From JBAYIE01 sp041665785 (GTDB taxonomy: Bacteria > Bacteroidota > Bacteroidia > UKL13-3), in contig JBAYIE010000003.1 in assembly GCA_041665785.1 (NCBI GenBank), positions 94,773-158,772 of the forward strand: 64,000 bases of DNA. Direction: 5' to 3'. Of the stretch, positions 16,991-25,202 are shown one piece after another. How positions within the stretch are numbered: position 1 is the stretch's first letter; every line of letters begins with the position of its first letter. A model generated the notes under the pieces. It was not told where the DNA came from, searched no databases, and saw nothing but the letters and a program-made list of their open reading frames with translations. The translations under genes and the position numbers were made by a program.

Positions 16991-18043
16991 CTAATTTTGT
17001 AAGTCTTTGCTCAGGGTAAAGCTAAAGGTGGTTCCAATACCGGGTGAGCTGCGCACATGAATGGTTTGGTTATGGGCTTCAATGATATGTTTAACAATGG
17101 CAAGACCCAAACCTGTTCCTCCCGGTCCACTTTCGCGCGAACGGCTTTTGTCAACTCTGTAAAAGCGCTCAAAGATACGAGATAGGTGTTCCTGCGAAAT
17201 TCCTTCCCCATCATCGCTTATTTCAACCAGAATATTTTCATCCATATCAAAATAGGTGGCCGTTACGGTACCATTTTCTTTGCCGTATTTAATAGCATTG
17301 TTTACAAGATTTACCAGCACCTGACGAATGCGGTATTTGTCGGCAGAAACCCAAAATGGTTTATTGCTGCCGTCTCGTATGAGCAGCCCGGTTCCTCTTT
17401 CTTTGGCACGTACCTCCAGTTGTTCGTATACATCTTTCAACAACGTGTTTACATCAAAGCGTTCAAATTCCATCACCAGTTCTCCCGACTCCAGCTGTGA
17501 TATCGCCAATAAATCGGCCACCAGATCGCTGAGCCGGTCTACACTTTTGGCTGCTTTAGAGAGAAAGCGCATATTTACCTCGGGATCGTTCAATGCACCA
17601 TCAATCAAGGTGTGCAGGTAACCCTGAATATTAAAAATAGGGGTTTTGAGTTCGTGCGAAACATTGCCCAGAAATTCTTTCCTGAAATCGGCAAGGCGTT
17701 TCAATTCTTCCATTTGTTCGTTTTGATCGCGAGCCCATGTAATCACTTCCTTGTTTATTTTTTGAATCGGATCTGAACGCCAACCCATATTGCTGCCCTT
17801 GGCATCGTATTTTTTGGTTTTGAGGCTGTGAATGGTTTTATAAATAAGCTTGATGCGGTCGTATATAAAATACTGCAACGCATAAAAGTATAGGGCGAAT
17901 GAAAGGATGAAAACAGCCATTCCGGCAATGGTTACAGTAAGCAAAGCCCCTTCTGTTGCCCAAAAAAGCAATGCACTGATAAGGATCGTAAGTACGAGTG
18001 AAATGATTAAAGCTATGGAAACCGGCTTCGGGTTACGGATCAT
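16991..18043 (-). CDS. Sensor histidine kinase, PhoR-like
   Basis: 350 residues. Two membrane spans near the N-terminus (about 8-30 and 35-58) with only a few residues between them, so there is no real periplasmic sensor domain. Then HisKA with FLGNVSHELKTPIFNIQGYL (His phosphorylation site), and the ATPase boxes LVNLVNNAIKYG (N), DDGEGIS (G1), FERFYRVDKSRSR (F) and GGTGLGLAIVKHI (G2). The start overlaps the response regulator stop by four bases (ATGA), so the two are translated together. What it senses is not shown; a membrane or partner-protein cue is likely. Confidence 0.92.
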   Translation of the reverse strand: MIRNPKPVSIALIISLVLTILISALLFWATEGALLTVTIAGMAVFILSFALYFYALQYFIYDRIKLIYKTIHSLKTKKYDAKGSNMGWRSDPIQKINKEVITWARDQNEQMEELKRLADFRKEFLGNVSHELKTPIFNIQGYLHTLIDGALNDPEVNMRFLSKAAKSVDRLSDLVADLLAISQLESGELVMEFERFDVNTLLKDVYEQLEVRAKERGTGLLIRDGSNKPFWVSADKYRIRQVLVNLVNNAIKYGKENGTVTATYFDMDENILVEISDDGEGISQEHLSRIFERFYRVDKSRSRESGPGGTGLGLAIVKHIIEAHNQTIHVRSSPGIGTTFSFTLSKDLQN

Positions 18044-18717
18044 GCTTCAAATTTATAGCCAACTCCTTTAACTGTCCCAATAAATTCGTCGCCTAATTTT
18101 TCACGCAATTTCCGGATATGCACATCAATAGTGCGGTCAACCACCAACACGTCATCGCCCCATACTTTTTCCAAAATATTTTCACGGGTAAAAACCTTTC
18201 CGGGCTTACCGGCCAACAAGTACAGCAATTCAAATTCTTTTCGCGCCAATTGAATTTTCTGACCGTGCTTGTACACCAGAAAAGTTTCCCTGTCTATTAC
18301 CAGATCGCCTGCCGTAATCTTGGTTTCAACGGCCTCTTTGTTGGTACGACGGAGTATGGCATTGATGCGGCTGATCAATACCCGTGGTTTTATAGGTTTG
18401 GCGATATAATCATCGGCACCTGCGTTAAATCCGGCCAATTCTGAATATTCTTCGGAACGGGCAGTCAGAAACACCACAAAAATTTTAGAAAGTGCCGGAT
18501 CGGATTTGATTTGTTTGCAGGTTTCGATACCATCCAGTACCGGCATCATTACATCAAGTAAAATCAGATCGGGTTTGATCTTGCCCGCTTGCTGCAGTGC
18601 TTCCTGACCATTGTGAGCCAGATACACTTCGTATCCTTCTTTTTTCAGGTTGTATTGAATGAACTCGAGTATATCGTCTTCATCATCTACGACCAGGATT
18701 TTGTAAGATTCAACCAT
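18040..18717 (-). CDS. Response regulator, OmpR/PhoB family
   Basis: 225 residues: receiver domain with acidic pocket VVDDEDD, phospho-acceptor Asp in LILLDVMMP (about residue 54), conserved Lys in IAKPIKP, followed by a C-terminal winged-helix DNA-binding domain (RKEFELLYLLAGKPGKVFTRENIL, VDRTIDVHIRKLREKLG, VKGVGYKF). Pairs with the overlapping PhoR-like kinase. Homologues in the phylum are often called PhoB-like but no phosphate genes are nearby. A perfect 17-base palindrome sits just upstream and could be its own operator. Confidence 0.93.
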   Translation of the reverse strand: MVESYKILVVDDEDDILEFIQYNLKKEGYEVYLAHNGQEALQQAGKIKPDLILLDVMMPVLDGIETCKQIKSDPALSKIFVVFLTARSEEYSELAGFNAGADDYIAKPIKPRVLISRINAILRRTNKEAVETKITAGDLVIDRETFLVYKHGQKIQLARKEFELLYLLAGKPGKVFTRENILEKVWGDDVLVVDRTIDVHIRKLREKLGDEFIGTVKGVGYKFEA

Positions 18718-18732
18718 GATTGATTTTTTGGT

Positions 18733-18749
18733 AAGATTCGACGAATCTT
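18733..18749. promoter_or_regulatory. Perfect 17-base palindrome ahead of the response regulator
   Basis: AAGATTCG at 18733-18740, a central A, and CGAATCTT at 18742-18749 form an uninterrupted 8-base inverted repeat 15 bases upstream of the regulator ATG. There is no following T-run on either strand, so an intrinsic terminator is unlikely. A protein-binding site or mRNA-leader hairpin fits better. Confidence 0.45.
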
Positions 18750-18867
18750 CTTATTCCAATATTACGCAAAGATTAAGTAATTGTTAAATAGTCTGAAGTG
18801 CATTAATCATCTCAATTACATTAAATCCGGAACAAACCGGCATAATCACCAATCCATTTTTTCCGGC

Positions 18868-19077
18868 TTATGATTTTTTGAGGAATTCGGTGCGCAGCAC
18901 CATTTGTTGTTTGTCTACACGACCTTCAATCTCTGCCGGAGTGTTTGTTAAGCGTATGTTTTTTACAACGGTTCCGCGTTTGATCACACCTGAAGATCCT
19001 TTTACTTTCAGGTCTTTGATTACGACTACAGAGTCGCCTTCATTTAATAAATTGCCGTTGCTGTCTTTGGTTTCCAT
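18868..19077 (-). CDS. PhnA-like domain protein
   Basis: 69 residues, matching the C-terminal domain of PhnA (alkylphosphonate utilisation protein; SH3-like fold): SNGNLLNEGDSVVVIKDLKVKGSSGVIKRG ... VKNIRL. Full PhnA proteins have an N-terminal zinc ribbon that is absent here. Despite the name the family has no proven role in phosphonate use. It begins 15 bases after the end of the upstream acidic protein gene on the same strand, so it may be the last gene of the pyrC unit. Confidence 0.82.
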   Translation of the reverse strand: METKDSNGNLLNEGDSVVVIKDLKVKGSSGVIKRGTVVKNIRLTNTPAEIEGRVDKQQMVLRTEFLKKS

Positions 19078-19092
19078 GAGATAGAAATTTTG

Positions 19093-19728
19093 TTATTGTT
19101 GGTAAAATTCAAGAAGAGTATAATATAAACTTACTTCAACCGGAGTAATGTCTGATGGCAAATTAATGGGTTGATCGGGTTGTGAAAAGAAAAGGAACAA
19201 GGGTACAAATAGGTCCTTAAGCTCAGGATTTATGGAGATTGCCCTCGCTGTTTTTATTAATTCTTCCGGATCGGCATCCACCAGTTCGGCATTGGTGATG
19301 ATCTCTTCATAAATTTTGTATTCATCCTGAAATTCATCTTCATCAATCAACAGGAATTCATTTAAAAAATCTTCCAGTTCAATTTCTACATCGTTGTCTC
19401 TAGCCTCTGTTAAATACAACGTGATGTTGAGTAATTCGGTTCCACGTTCCAATGTTTTATCTTCAATGTCGAGCCACTCCGGAGTATCGAAATAGTTTTC
19501 GTCGCCATGTTTATCTTCGAGGTGATACGACATCAGTAAATCAAAGGCATATTCTCCAACCGGAGCAAGTCTTGGATACAGCGAAAAGATCTGGTCGAAT
19601 GCATTCACTTTTTCAAGAAATGAAATCTTCGACTCAATCAACGGATCCAATTCGTTGATGACCTTATCGGCAACAGCCGGTTGAAATGTTTGAAGGAGGG
19701 TATGGAGAGCGTTAAGGGATGCGTTCAT
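19093..19728 (-). CDS. Uncharacterised acidic protein
   Basis: 211 residues, strongly acidic in the middle (EDFLNEFLLIDEDEFQDEYKIYEE), mostly helical by residue pattern, with no signal peptide or membrane span. I do not recognise the family. Its start overlaps the stop of the dihydroorotase-like gene by four bases (ATGA), so it is translated with it. A pyrimidine-related or accessory role can only be guessed from that context. Confidence 0.65.
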   Translation of the reverse strand: MNASLNALHTLLQTFQPAVADKVINELDPLIESKISFLEKVNAFDQIFSLYPRLAPVGEYAFDLLMSYHLEDKHGDENYFDTPEWLDIEDKTLERGTELLNITLYLTEARDNDVEIELEDFLNEFLLIDEDEFQDEYKIYEEIITNAELVDADPEELIKTARAISINPELKDLFVPLFLFFSQPDQPINLPSDITPVEVSLYYTLLEFYQQ

Positions 19729-20999
19729 GCGTATTTGTTGATTTGATCTTTATTGAAAGTTGCGATTATTTTTCCTTTCAACGTTTGTCCAAGCAAAGGG
19801 GAGTTGGAAGATCGGGAAAGGTTGTTTTTAGGAGTATAATTCCAGCTGGCTTTTGTATCGTAGAGACATAACTCAGCTATGCTGCCTTTGTTGATACTGA
19901 CTTCCGGTAAGCGAAGAATGCGACGCGGTGCAGAAGTGAGTGCCTTGATTAAAATATCCTGGCTGATCGTTTTGGGTGCGTACATATTTAATAATGGAAA
20001 CACCGTTTGCAATTGGATCATTCCCTGAGCAGCATATTCAAACTCCAGATCTTTACGTTCAGGGTCCTCCGGAGCATGATCGCTTACAATGCAATCGATG
20101 GTACCATCAGCAAGACCATCCCAGAGTGCTTTTTGGTCTTGTTTACTTCGAAGGGGGGGAGTAAGTTTAAAGTGGCTGTTGAAATCTTCAAGTTCGGTAT
20201 CGGTCCAAATCAGATTGGCAACGCTAACATCACACGTTACCGGCAATTTGGCTTTTCTGGCTTTTCGGATCAGTTCTACGCTGCCTTTGGAAGAAATATG
20301 AGAAATATGAATCCGTGCCTGTGTATATCGGGCCAGTTCAATATCGCGGTTTACTATCAGTTCTTCGGCTATATTCGGAATGCCCTTCAAGCCCAGGCGT
20401 GTACTCACTTCACCTTCATGCATCATTCCGCTACCGGCAATACTGGCGTCTTCAGCATGGGCCAAAATCAAGCTATTGAAAATGGTGGTGTATTGCATGG
20501 CCCTTTCCATAATGCCTGCTTGCATAATGGTTTTGTTGCCATCGGTAAATCCAATGGCACCGGCCTGATGCATATCATACAGTTCGTTCATTTCAGCACC
20601 TTCCCGGTTATGCGTTATGGCTCCATAAGGTAAAATATGTACCGGAAGCGAATCGGCTTTGCGCAATATAAACTCGATGTCGGCTTTGGTTTGAACTGTA
20701 GGTTGCGTATTGGGCAGGCAGGCAAGGGTAGTAAATCCTCCGGCTGCAGCTGCTCTTGCGGCCGAATCAAGCGTTTCCTTTTGTTCAAAACCCGGGTCTC
20801 TCAGTGAAGCGCGCATATCTACAAAGCCGGGAGATAAGGTTTGCCCGGTGGCGTTCATCACTTTTACACCGGATTGTTTCATTTTACCTGAAGGAGAAAT
20901 TTCCTGAATCAAACCGTTTTGCAGAAAAACATCACATCGTTTGCCATGATAGGCAGATTGAGGATCACAAACGGTAGCCTGAGTAATGATGAGCTTCAT
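19725..20999 (-). CDS. pyrC: Dihydroorotase-like amidohydrolase lacking the HxH metal motif
   Basis: 424 residues with the overall plan of type I dihydroorotase, which closes carbamoyl-aspartate to dihydroorotate. Retained are AAAGGFTTLACLPNT, LILAHAED (His), HISHISS (His) and CIVSDHAPED (Asp). The first metal motif, normally DxHxHLRxPG, reads DMRASLRDPG at residues 61-70, with Arg63 and Ser65 replacing both histidines. That pattern resembles non-catalytic dihydroorotase homologues that assemble with aspartate transcarbamylase. It may be the inactive partner, or a lineage variant that still works. A promoter with both elements lies upstream. Confidence 0.75.
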   Translation of the reverse strand: MKLIITQATVCDPQSAYHGKRCDVFLQNGLIQEISPSGKMKQSGVKVMNATGQTLSPGFVDMRASLRDPGFEQKETLDSAARAAAAGGFTTLACLPNTQPTVQTKADIEFILRKADSLPVHILPYGAITHNREGAEMNELYDMHQAGAIGFTDGNKTIMQAGIMERAMQYTTIFNSLILAHAEDASIAGSGMMHEGEVSTRLGLKGIPNIAEELIVNRDIELARYTQARIHISHISSKGSVELIRKARKAKLPVTCDVSVANLIWTDTELEDFNSHFKLTPPLRSKQDQKALWDGLADGTIDCIVSDHAPEDPERKDLEFEYAAQGMIQLQTVFPLLNMYAPKTISQDILIKALTSAPRRILRLPEVSINKGSIAELCLYDTKASWNYTPKNNLSRSSNSPLLGQTLKGKIIATFNKDQINKYA

Positions 21000-21013
21000 A
21001 TGTTTAAATTAGT

Positions 21014-21044
21014 CAAAGGTATTGTTCTGCATGGAAAAACCCAA
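21014..21044 (-). promoter_or_regulatory. Promoter for the dihydroorotase-like gene
   Basis: Minus strand: TTG (21044-21042), a 20-base spacer, then TACCTTTG (21021-21014), matching the Bacteroidota -33/-7 pair. The ATG follows 14 bases later, implying a very short leader. Confidence 0.6.
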
Positions 21045-21075
21045 AATTTACCTGTATGGGTTAGAAATCGCAGGG

Positions 21076-21726
21076 TTATTTCCAGCCTTTTTCTCCGAGC
21101 AACGGCACAAATGCAAAGGACTCCAGTTCAATGATTTTATGCGTGTGGATTCCTGTTTTTACCAATGAAATCATTTTTTGTGTTTTGAGATCACCAACCG
21201 GAATAACCATAATACCTCCCGTTTTCAACTGACTTACCAGTGTTTCGGGAATAACCGGGGCACCGGCAGTTACAATGATCTTATCAAATGGAGCCATTTC
21301 TGCCCAGCCATGTGTTCCATCGCCCCATTTTAAAAAAGGTTTATACCCCATTTCCTTCAACAACTTCACAGCTTTTTTATGCAGATCCTCCACACGTTCA
21401 ATGCTGTATACCGTTGCGCCCATTTCCATCAATATGGCTGCCTGATACCCTGATCCGGTACCGATTTCAAGAATTTTATCCTTTTTGTGTACGTGCAATA
21501 CTTCGGTTTGATAGGCAACGGTATAAGGCTGCGAAATCGTTTGTCCGCTGCCTATCGGAAAAGCTTTATCCTGATAGGCATGCGTTTGAAAAGTTTTATT
21601 GAAGAAGAAATGCCGGGGTACTTTACCAATGGCTTTTAATACGTCCTGATCTACAATTCCTTTATGTTCCAGCTCTTCTACCAGCTTTTTCCGGGCACCT
21701 TTATGAATATAATCGTCTTTTAACAC
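21076..21726 (-). CDS. pcm: Protein-L-isoaspartate O-methyltransferase
   Basis: Repairs isoaspartyl residues using SAM. Seen: IGSGQTISQPYTVAYQTE (substrate loop), ILEIGTGSGYQAAIL (SAM-binding motif I) and WGDGTHGWAEMAPFDKI. No ATG occurs in frame before the conserved part. The GTG at 21726 gives MLKDDYIHKGARKKLVEELE, which matches how relatives begin; a TTG at 21768 would add 14 unrelated residues. 217 residues from the GTG. The gene lies 76 bases upstream of the dihydroorotase-like gene, which has its own promoter. Confidence 0.92.
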   Translation of the reverse strand: MLKDDYIHKGARKKLVEELEHKGIVDQDVLKAIGKVPRHFFFNKTFQTHAYQDKAFPIGSGQTISQPYTVAYQTEVLHVHKKDKILEIGTGSGYQAAILMEMGATVYSIERVEDLHKKAVKLLKEMGYKPFLKWGDGTHGWAEMAPFDKIIVTAGAPVIPETLVSQLKTGGIMVIPVGDLKTQKMISLVKTGIHTHKIIELESFAFVPLLGEKGWK

Positions 21727-21878
21727 AGCAACAAATAACGCTATGTTGCGACAGGTTAGAGGAGGCAATTTTTAACATTGCGTGAATTCTCCGAATCAAC
21801 TGTACACTTTTTAGTGTTTTGCCGAAAAGGCATCCTGTGAACGTGAATAAGTAAACATGTAGCCCGTAAGTCTATCCG

Positions 21879-21896
21879 GTACTTTTGATGAAGTAC
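21879..21896 (+). promoter_or_regulatory. Inverted repeat overlapping a -7-like element before the oxidoreductase
   Basis: GTACTT (21879-21884) and AAGTAC (21891-21896) form a perfect 6-base inverted repeat two bases before the ATG at 21899. TACTTTTG at 21880-21887 within it matches TAnnTTTG, but no TTG is properly spaced. It may be an operator or a hairpin masking the start. Confidence 0.3.
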
Positions 21897-21898
21897 TT

Positions 21899-22837
21899 AT
21901 GATCAAACTGGGAATAGTAGGAGCCAACGACACAAGCCGCAAGCATTTGGAATGCCTGAAAGGCGGTGAAGATTTTGAAATTATCGGTTTGTTTGATCAC
22001 GATCCACTTCAGGCCGCACGTTTTTGCGAACAACATGGTCTGAAGCAGTTTCTCCAGTACGATGCCTTGTTGCAGGCAAGCGAAGCAATAAATATTCAAA
22101 CTCCTGTAGGTATGCATTACCGGTATGCTTCACAGGCCATTATGCAATCGGTGCATGTAATGGTAAGCGGACTATTGTCGGAGGATATCCGCGAAGCCCG
22201 ACACATCAATGAGTTGGCGGTAGAAGCTCAGGTAAATGTAAAAGTACTTCATCACGATAAATTGCATCCGGAAGTAAAAACCCTGAAACGTATTACACGC
22301 AAACCGGTATATATAGAATGCAATCGTTTTCAGAATAAGGTATTGAGCATTTCCAATGATTCCATCATTTTTGGCGCGTTATTAAACGATATTGAATTAC
22401 TCTGTCATCTGGTTGGATCACCGGTTAGAAAAGTAAATACCAATGCAACACGCATATACAACGATTTTGTTGATTTTGTGAATGTGCGTATCGATTTTGA
22501 AAATGGATGTGTGGCCAATATGAACTGTGGAAATTTCGAAAATGGCCAGAACAGCTTTATCCGCATTTTTCAACGCAATGAGTGCATTCGGCTCGACCTT
22601 GACACGTTCAAACTCATTAAATTGATCCGGACTGAATCGGGCGATTTTGCCGAAGTTCCCTTTCATCAAAACCGTACCAAACCAGAAGATGTGGTAAAAA
22701 TGGAGCTGCAACAATTTGCCCAAAGTATCAAAAATCGCCAGAAAACATCGCTGGATACCTACCAGACCTTTGAATCCCTGCGTATAGCACATCAGGTGAT
22801 CGAACGGATTCATCCCAGTACTTTATTCAATGCCTGA
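21899..22837 (+). CDS. Gfo/Idh/MocA-type oxidoreductase without the EKP motif
   Basis: 312 residues with an N-terminal Rossmann fold (KLGIVGAN at residues 3-10) and the C-terminal alpha/beta domain of this dehydrogenase family, which usually oxidises sugars or inositols with NAD(P). The site where the family has E-K-P with a catalytic lysine reads VMVSGLLSED (residues 87-96), so the usual Lys is missing. Downstream genes on the same strand are a lipoprotein and a polyprenyl-phosphate sugar transferase, pointing to surface polysaccharide work, but the reaction is unknown. Confidence 0.75.
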   Translation: MIKLGIVGANDTSRKHLECLKGGEDFEIIGLFDHDPLQAARFCEQHGLKQFLQYDALLQASEAINIQTPVGMHYRYASQAIMQSVHVMVSGLLSEDIREARHINELAVEAQVNVKVLHHDKLHPEVKTLKRITRKPVYIECNRFQNKVLSISNDSIIFGALLNDIELLCHLVGSPVRKVNTNATRIYNDFVDFVNVRIDFENGCVANMNCGNFENGQNSFIRIFQRNECIRLDLDTFKLIKLIRTESGDFAEVPFHQNRTKPEDVVKMELQQFAQSIKNRQKTSLDTYQTFESLRIAHQVIERIHPSTLFNA

Positions 22838-22851
22838 TCGTTTTTCATTTC

Positions 22852-23778
22852 ATGATGAAACCTTATCTTTGGCAGGGTATGAGGATACCGAACCGGTTGC
22901 TTGCCGTGGGATTTACCATAGCCAGTCTACTTTCAGCTTGTGAGTTTTCAGATACCGATAAAGCGGAGATTCCAGCTTATATCTATATTCCATCGTTTAC
23001 TTTCAATACCGATACAACCCTGGCCAATTATGAAGGGCAAAATTCAAACCGGTTTACCGATATGTGGATTACATCTTCCGGTAATTCCTTAGGTACAATA
23101 GGTTTACCGGTTCTTATTCCGGTTCCTCAAAGTGGAACTGCACAAATTGGTGTCGACGCCGGAATCATAAAATCCGGTCAGGACAATGTTCGGATTGCAT
23201 ACCCTATGGTGGCTACCTATTATACCACCGTTCAACTAGCGCCTGATAAAATTGATACAATACGTCCGGTTTTCAGGTATCTGGACAACGTCACCTTTCC
23301 ACTGATCACCGATTACGATAAAATCTCAACAAGCCGCGGATTTACCCTGAATCAAACGTATGCTTCACCGGGCGACTCGTTGGCGGGTGTGAACGATAAC
23401 CAATCCTGGGCACCCAATAACTGGTATTTGAAATGCATCGTTTCGCCTCAGTCAACCGCATTTCAAATGTATACTTCGGAGGAATACAGTTTACCCGGTC
23501 AAGGTGCGCCGGTTTATATTGAAGTGGATTACAGAACGAATATGCTCCTTCAGTTTGGTTATTATTATCAGGAACCCAATCAACCGGCCAGTCTGGCTAC
23601 ACCGGTAATGGAGCTGTACCCGACAGATACCTGGAAAAAAATATACATTAATCTAACAGATGAAATTTCAATTCGCAGGGCCAATACAAAATTTAAATTC
23701 TATTTTGGCTTCTTCAATAATACCGGAACTGTGCAACCCGAATTGTCGTTTGATAATATTAAATTGGTAACCTTTTGA
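22852..23778 (+). CDS. Uncharacterised lipoprotein
   Basis: 308 residues. The lipoprotein signal ends at LLSAC (cysteine about residue 30); an in-frame ATG at 22879 (MRIPNRLL) would give a more standard signal length. The mature part is beta-rich, with two likely carbohydrate-binding-like strand regions and a C-terminal ending NTGTVQPELSFDNIKLVTF, which resembles jelly-roll domains. Family not recognised. It follows the oxidoreductase by 14 bases and overlaps the TTG start of the sugar transferase, so the three genes form an operon. Confidence 0.65.
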   Translation: MMKPYLWQGMRIPNRLLAVGFTIASLLSACEFSDTDKAEIPAYIYIPSFTFNTDTTLANYEGQNSNRFTDMWITSSGNSLGTIGLPVLIPVPQSGTAQIGVDAGIIKSGQDNVRIAYPMVATYYTTVQLAPDKIDTIRPVFRYLDNVTFPLITDYDKISTSRGFTLNQTYASPGDSLAGVNDNQSWAPNNWYLKCIVSPQSTAFQMYTSEEYSLPGQGAPVYIEVDYRTNMLLQFGYYYQEPNQPASLATPVMELYPTDTWKKIYINLTDEISIRRANTKFKFYFGFFNNTGTVQPELSFDNIKLVTF

Positions 23779-25193
23779 TTAAGTTTAGAAGATATCATAC
23801 CATCCTTTTTATCCTGTTCGATTATCTGTCGGCTTTGATTGCATGGTTCACCTTTTTCCTTTACCGAAAGTATTTTATAGAACCTGAAAAATTCGGATAC
23901 AGTATTCCGTTTGAAGTGGGACAGCGTTTTTATCTGGGTTTAATGTATGTGCCTTTATATTGGTTATTGATTTATTGGATTACCGGAAATTATAGCGATG
24001 TATGGCGAAAATCGCGGATCAAAGAATTGTCCAGCGGATTTACTATCATTCTACCGGGTGTATTGATTCTGTTTTTTACCCTGTTGCTGGATGATGAGGT
24101 AGCCTCTTACAACGATTACTATATGACCATTGCAACCTTATTTCTCCTGCATTATGGTTTAACTTTATTTTGCCGGATATCACTGATCACTTATATAAAG
24201 ACATTGATCCGGTCTAAAAAAATCGGCTTCAAAACCATCATGGTTGGTAACAATCAGACGGCACTCGATATTTACAATGAAATCAAAAATGAACGTTTCC
24301 CTTCCGGGTATATGTTTGCAGGTTATGTGACCTGCGATGGTAAAGAAGGCTATCTGGAATCGGCAATGACGCATTTAGGAATTTACAAAGATCTTCCCGG
24401 TTTGATTCATCAGCATAACGTGGAAGAAGTAATCATTGCTATTCCCAGTACAAATCACAACGAGATTATACAGGTAACCAATATACTGGAAGATGTGAAA
24501 GTGATGCAAAAAATCATCCCGGATACATTTGATATGGTATCGGGATCAGTGCGGTTGGAAAATATTGTTGGAACAGCCTTGATTGAGGTAAAGCACGAGG
24601 TAATGCCGCAATGGCAACTGGTGTTGAAGCGAACCATTGATATCCTGGTTGCTTTTGTTGTGCTTTTGTTGCTTTCTCCGTTGTATCTGGTGGTTGCCAT
24701 TGCAGTGAAACAATCGTCGAAAGGACCTGTTTTTTTTAAACAAATCCGCATCGGCCGATACGGAAAACCCTTTCATATTTTTAAGTTTCGATCTATGTAT
24801 GTGGATGCTGAACAAACCGGTCCGGCGCTTTCCAGCAAAGGCGATAAACGCATTACGCCGGTTGGACTGATTTTACGAAAATACCGGCTCGACGAAATAC
24901 CACAGTTTTACAATGTGTTGATAGGGCAGATGTCGTTGGTGGGTCCACGTCCCGAAAGAAAATTTTATATCGATCAGATCATAAGGGTAGCTCCCCATTA
25001 CAAACAATTGCAACGGGTGAGACCTGGAATTACGTCATGGGGAATGGTGAAATATGGATATGCCGAAAATGTAGCGCAAATGGTAGAGCGCCTGAAATTT
25101 GATATCCTCTATATCGAGAATATGTCGATTGCCGTAGATTTTCGCATCATGATTTATACCATCAAAACCATTTTGCAGGGACGAGGTAAATAA
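23775..25193 (+). CDS. Polyprenyl-phosphate sugar-1-phosphate transferase (WcaJ-like)
   Basis: 472 residues. Starts surface-polysaccharide repeat units by moving a sugar phosphate from a nucleotide sugar to undecaprenyl phosphate. Four to five N-terminal membrane spans (about residues 10-135), a central Rossmann-like domain (TIMVGNNQTALDIYNEI), then a further span and the catalytic C-terminal domain: KRTIDILVAFVVLLLLSPLY, FFKQIRIGRYGKPFHIFKFR, LRKYRLDEIPQFYNVLIG, MSLVGPRPE. The start is TTG, overlapping the previous stop (TTGA). Confidence 0.9.
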   Translation: MIKFRRYHTILFILFDYLSALIAWFTFFLYRKYFIEPEKFGYSIPFEVGQRFYLGLMYVPLYWLLIYWITGNYSDVWRKSRIKELSSGFTIILPGVLILFFTLLLDDEVASYNDYYMTIATLFLLHYGLTLFCRISLITYIKTLIRSKKIGFKTIMVGNNQTALDIYNEIKNERFPSGYMFAGYVTCDGKEGYLESAMTHLGIYKDLPGLIHQHNVEEVIIAIPSTNHNEIIQVTNILEDVKVMQKIIPDTFDMVSGSVRLENIVGTALIEVKHEVMPQWQLVLKRTIDILVAFVVLLLLSPLYLVVAIAVKQSSKGPVFFKQIRIGRYGKPFHIFKFRSMYVDAEQTGPALSSKGDKRITPVGLILRKYRLDEIPQFYNVLIGQMSLVGPRPERKFYIDQIIRVAPHYKQLQRVRPGITSWGMVKYGYAENVAQMVERLKFDILYIENMSIAVDFRIMIYTIKTILQGRGK

Positions 25194-25202
25194 GTAAAAC
25201 GC

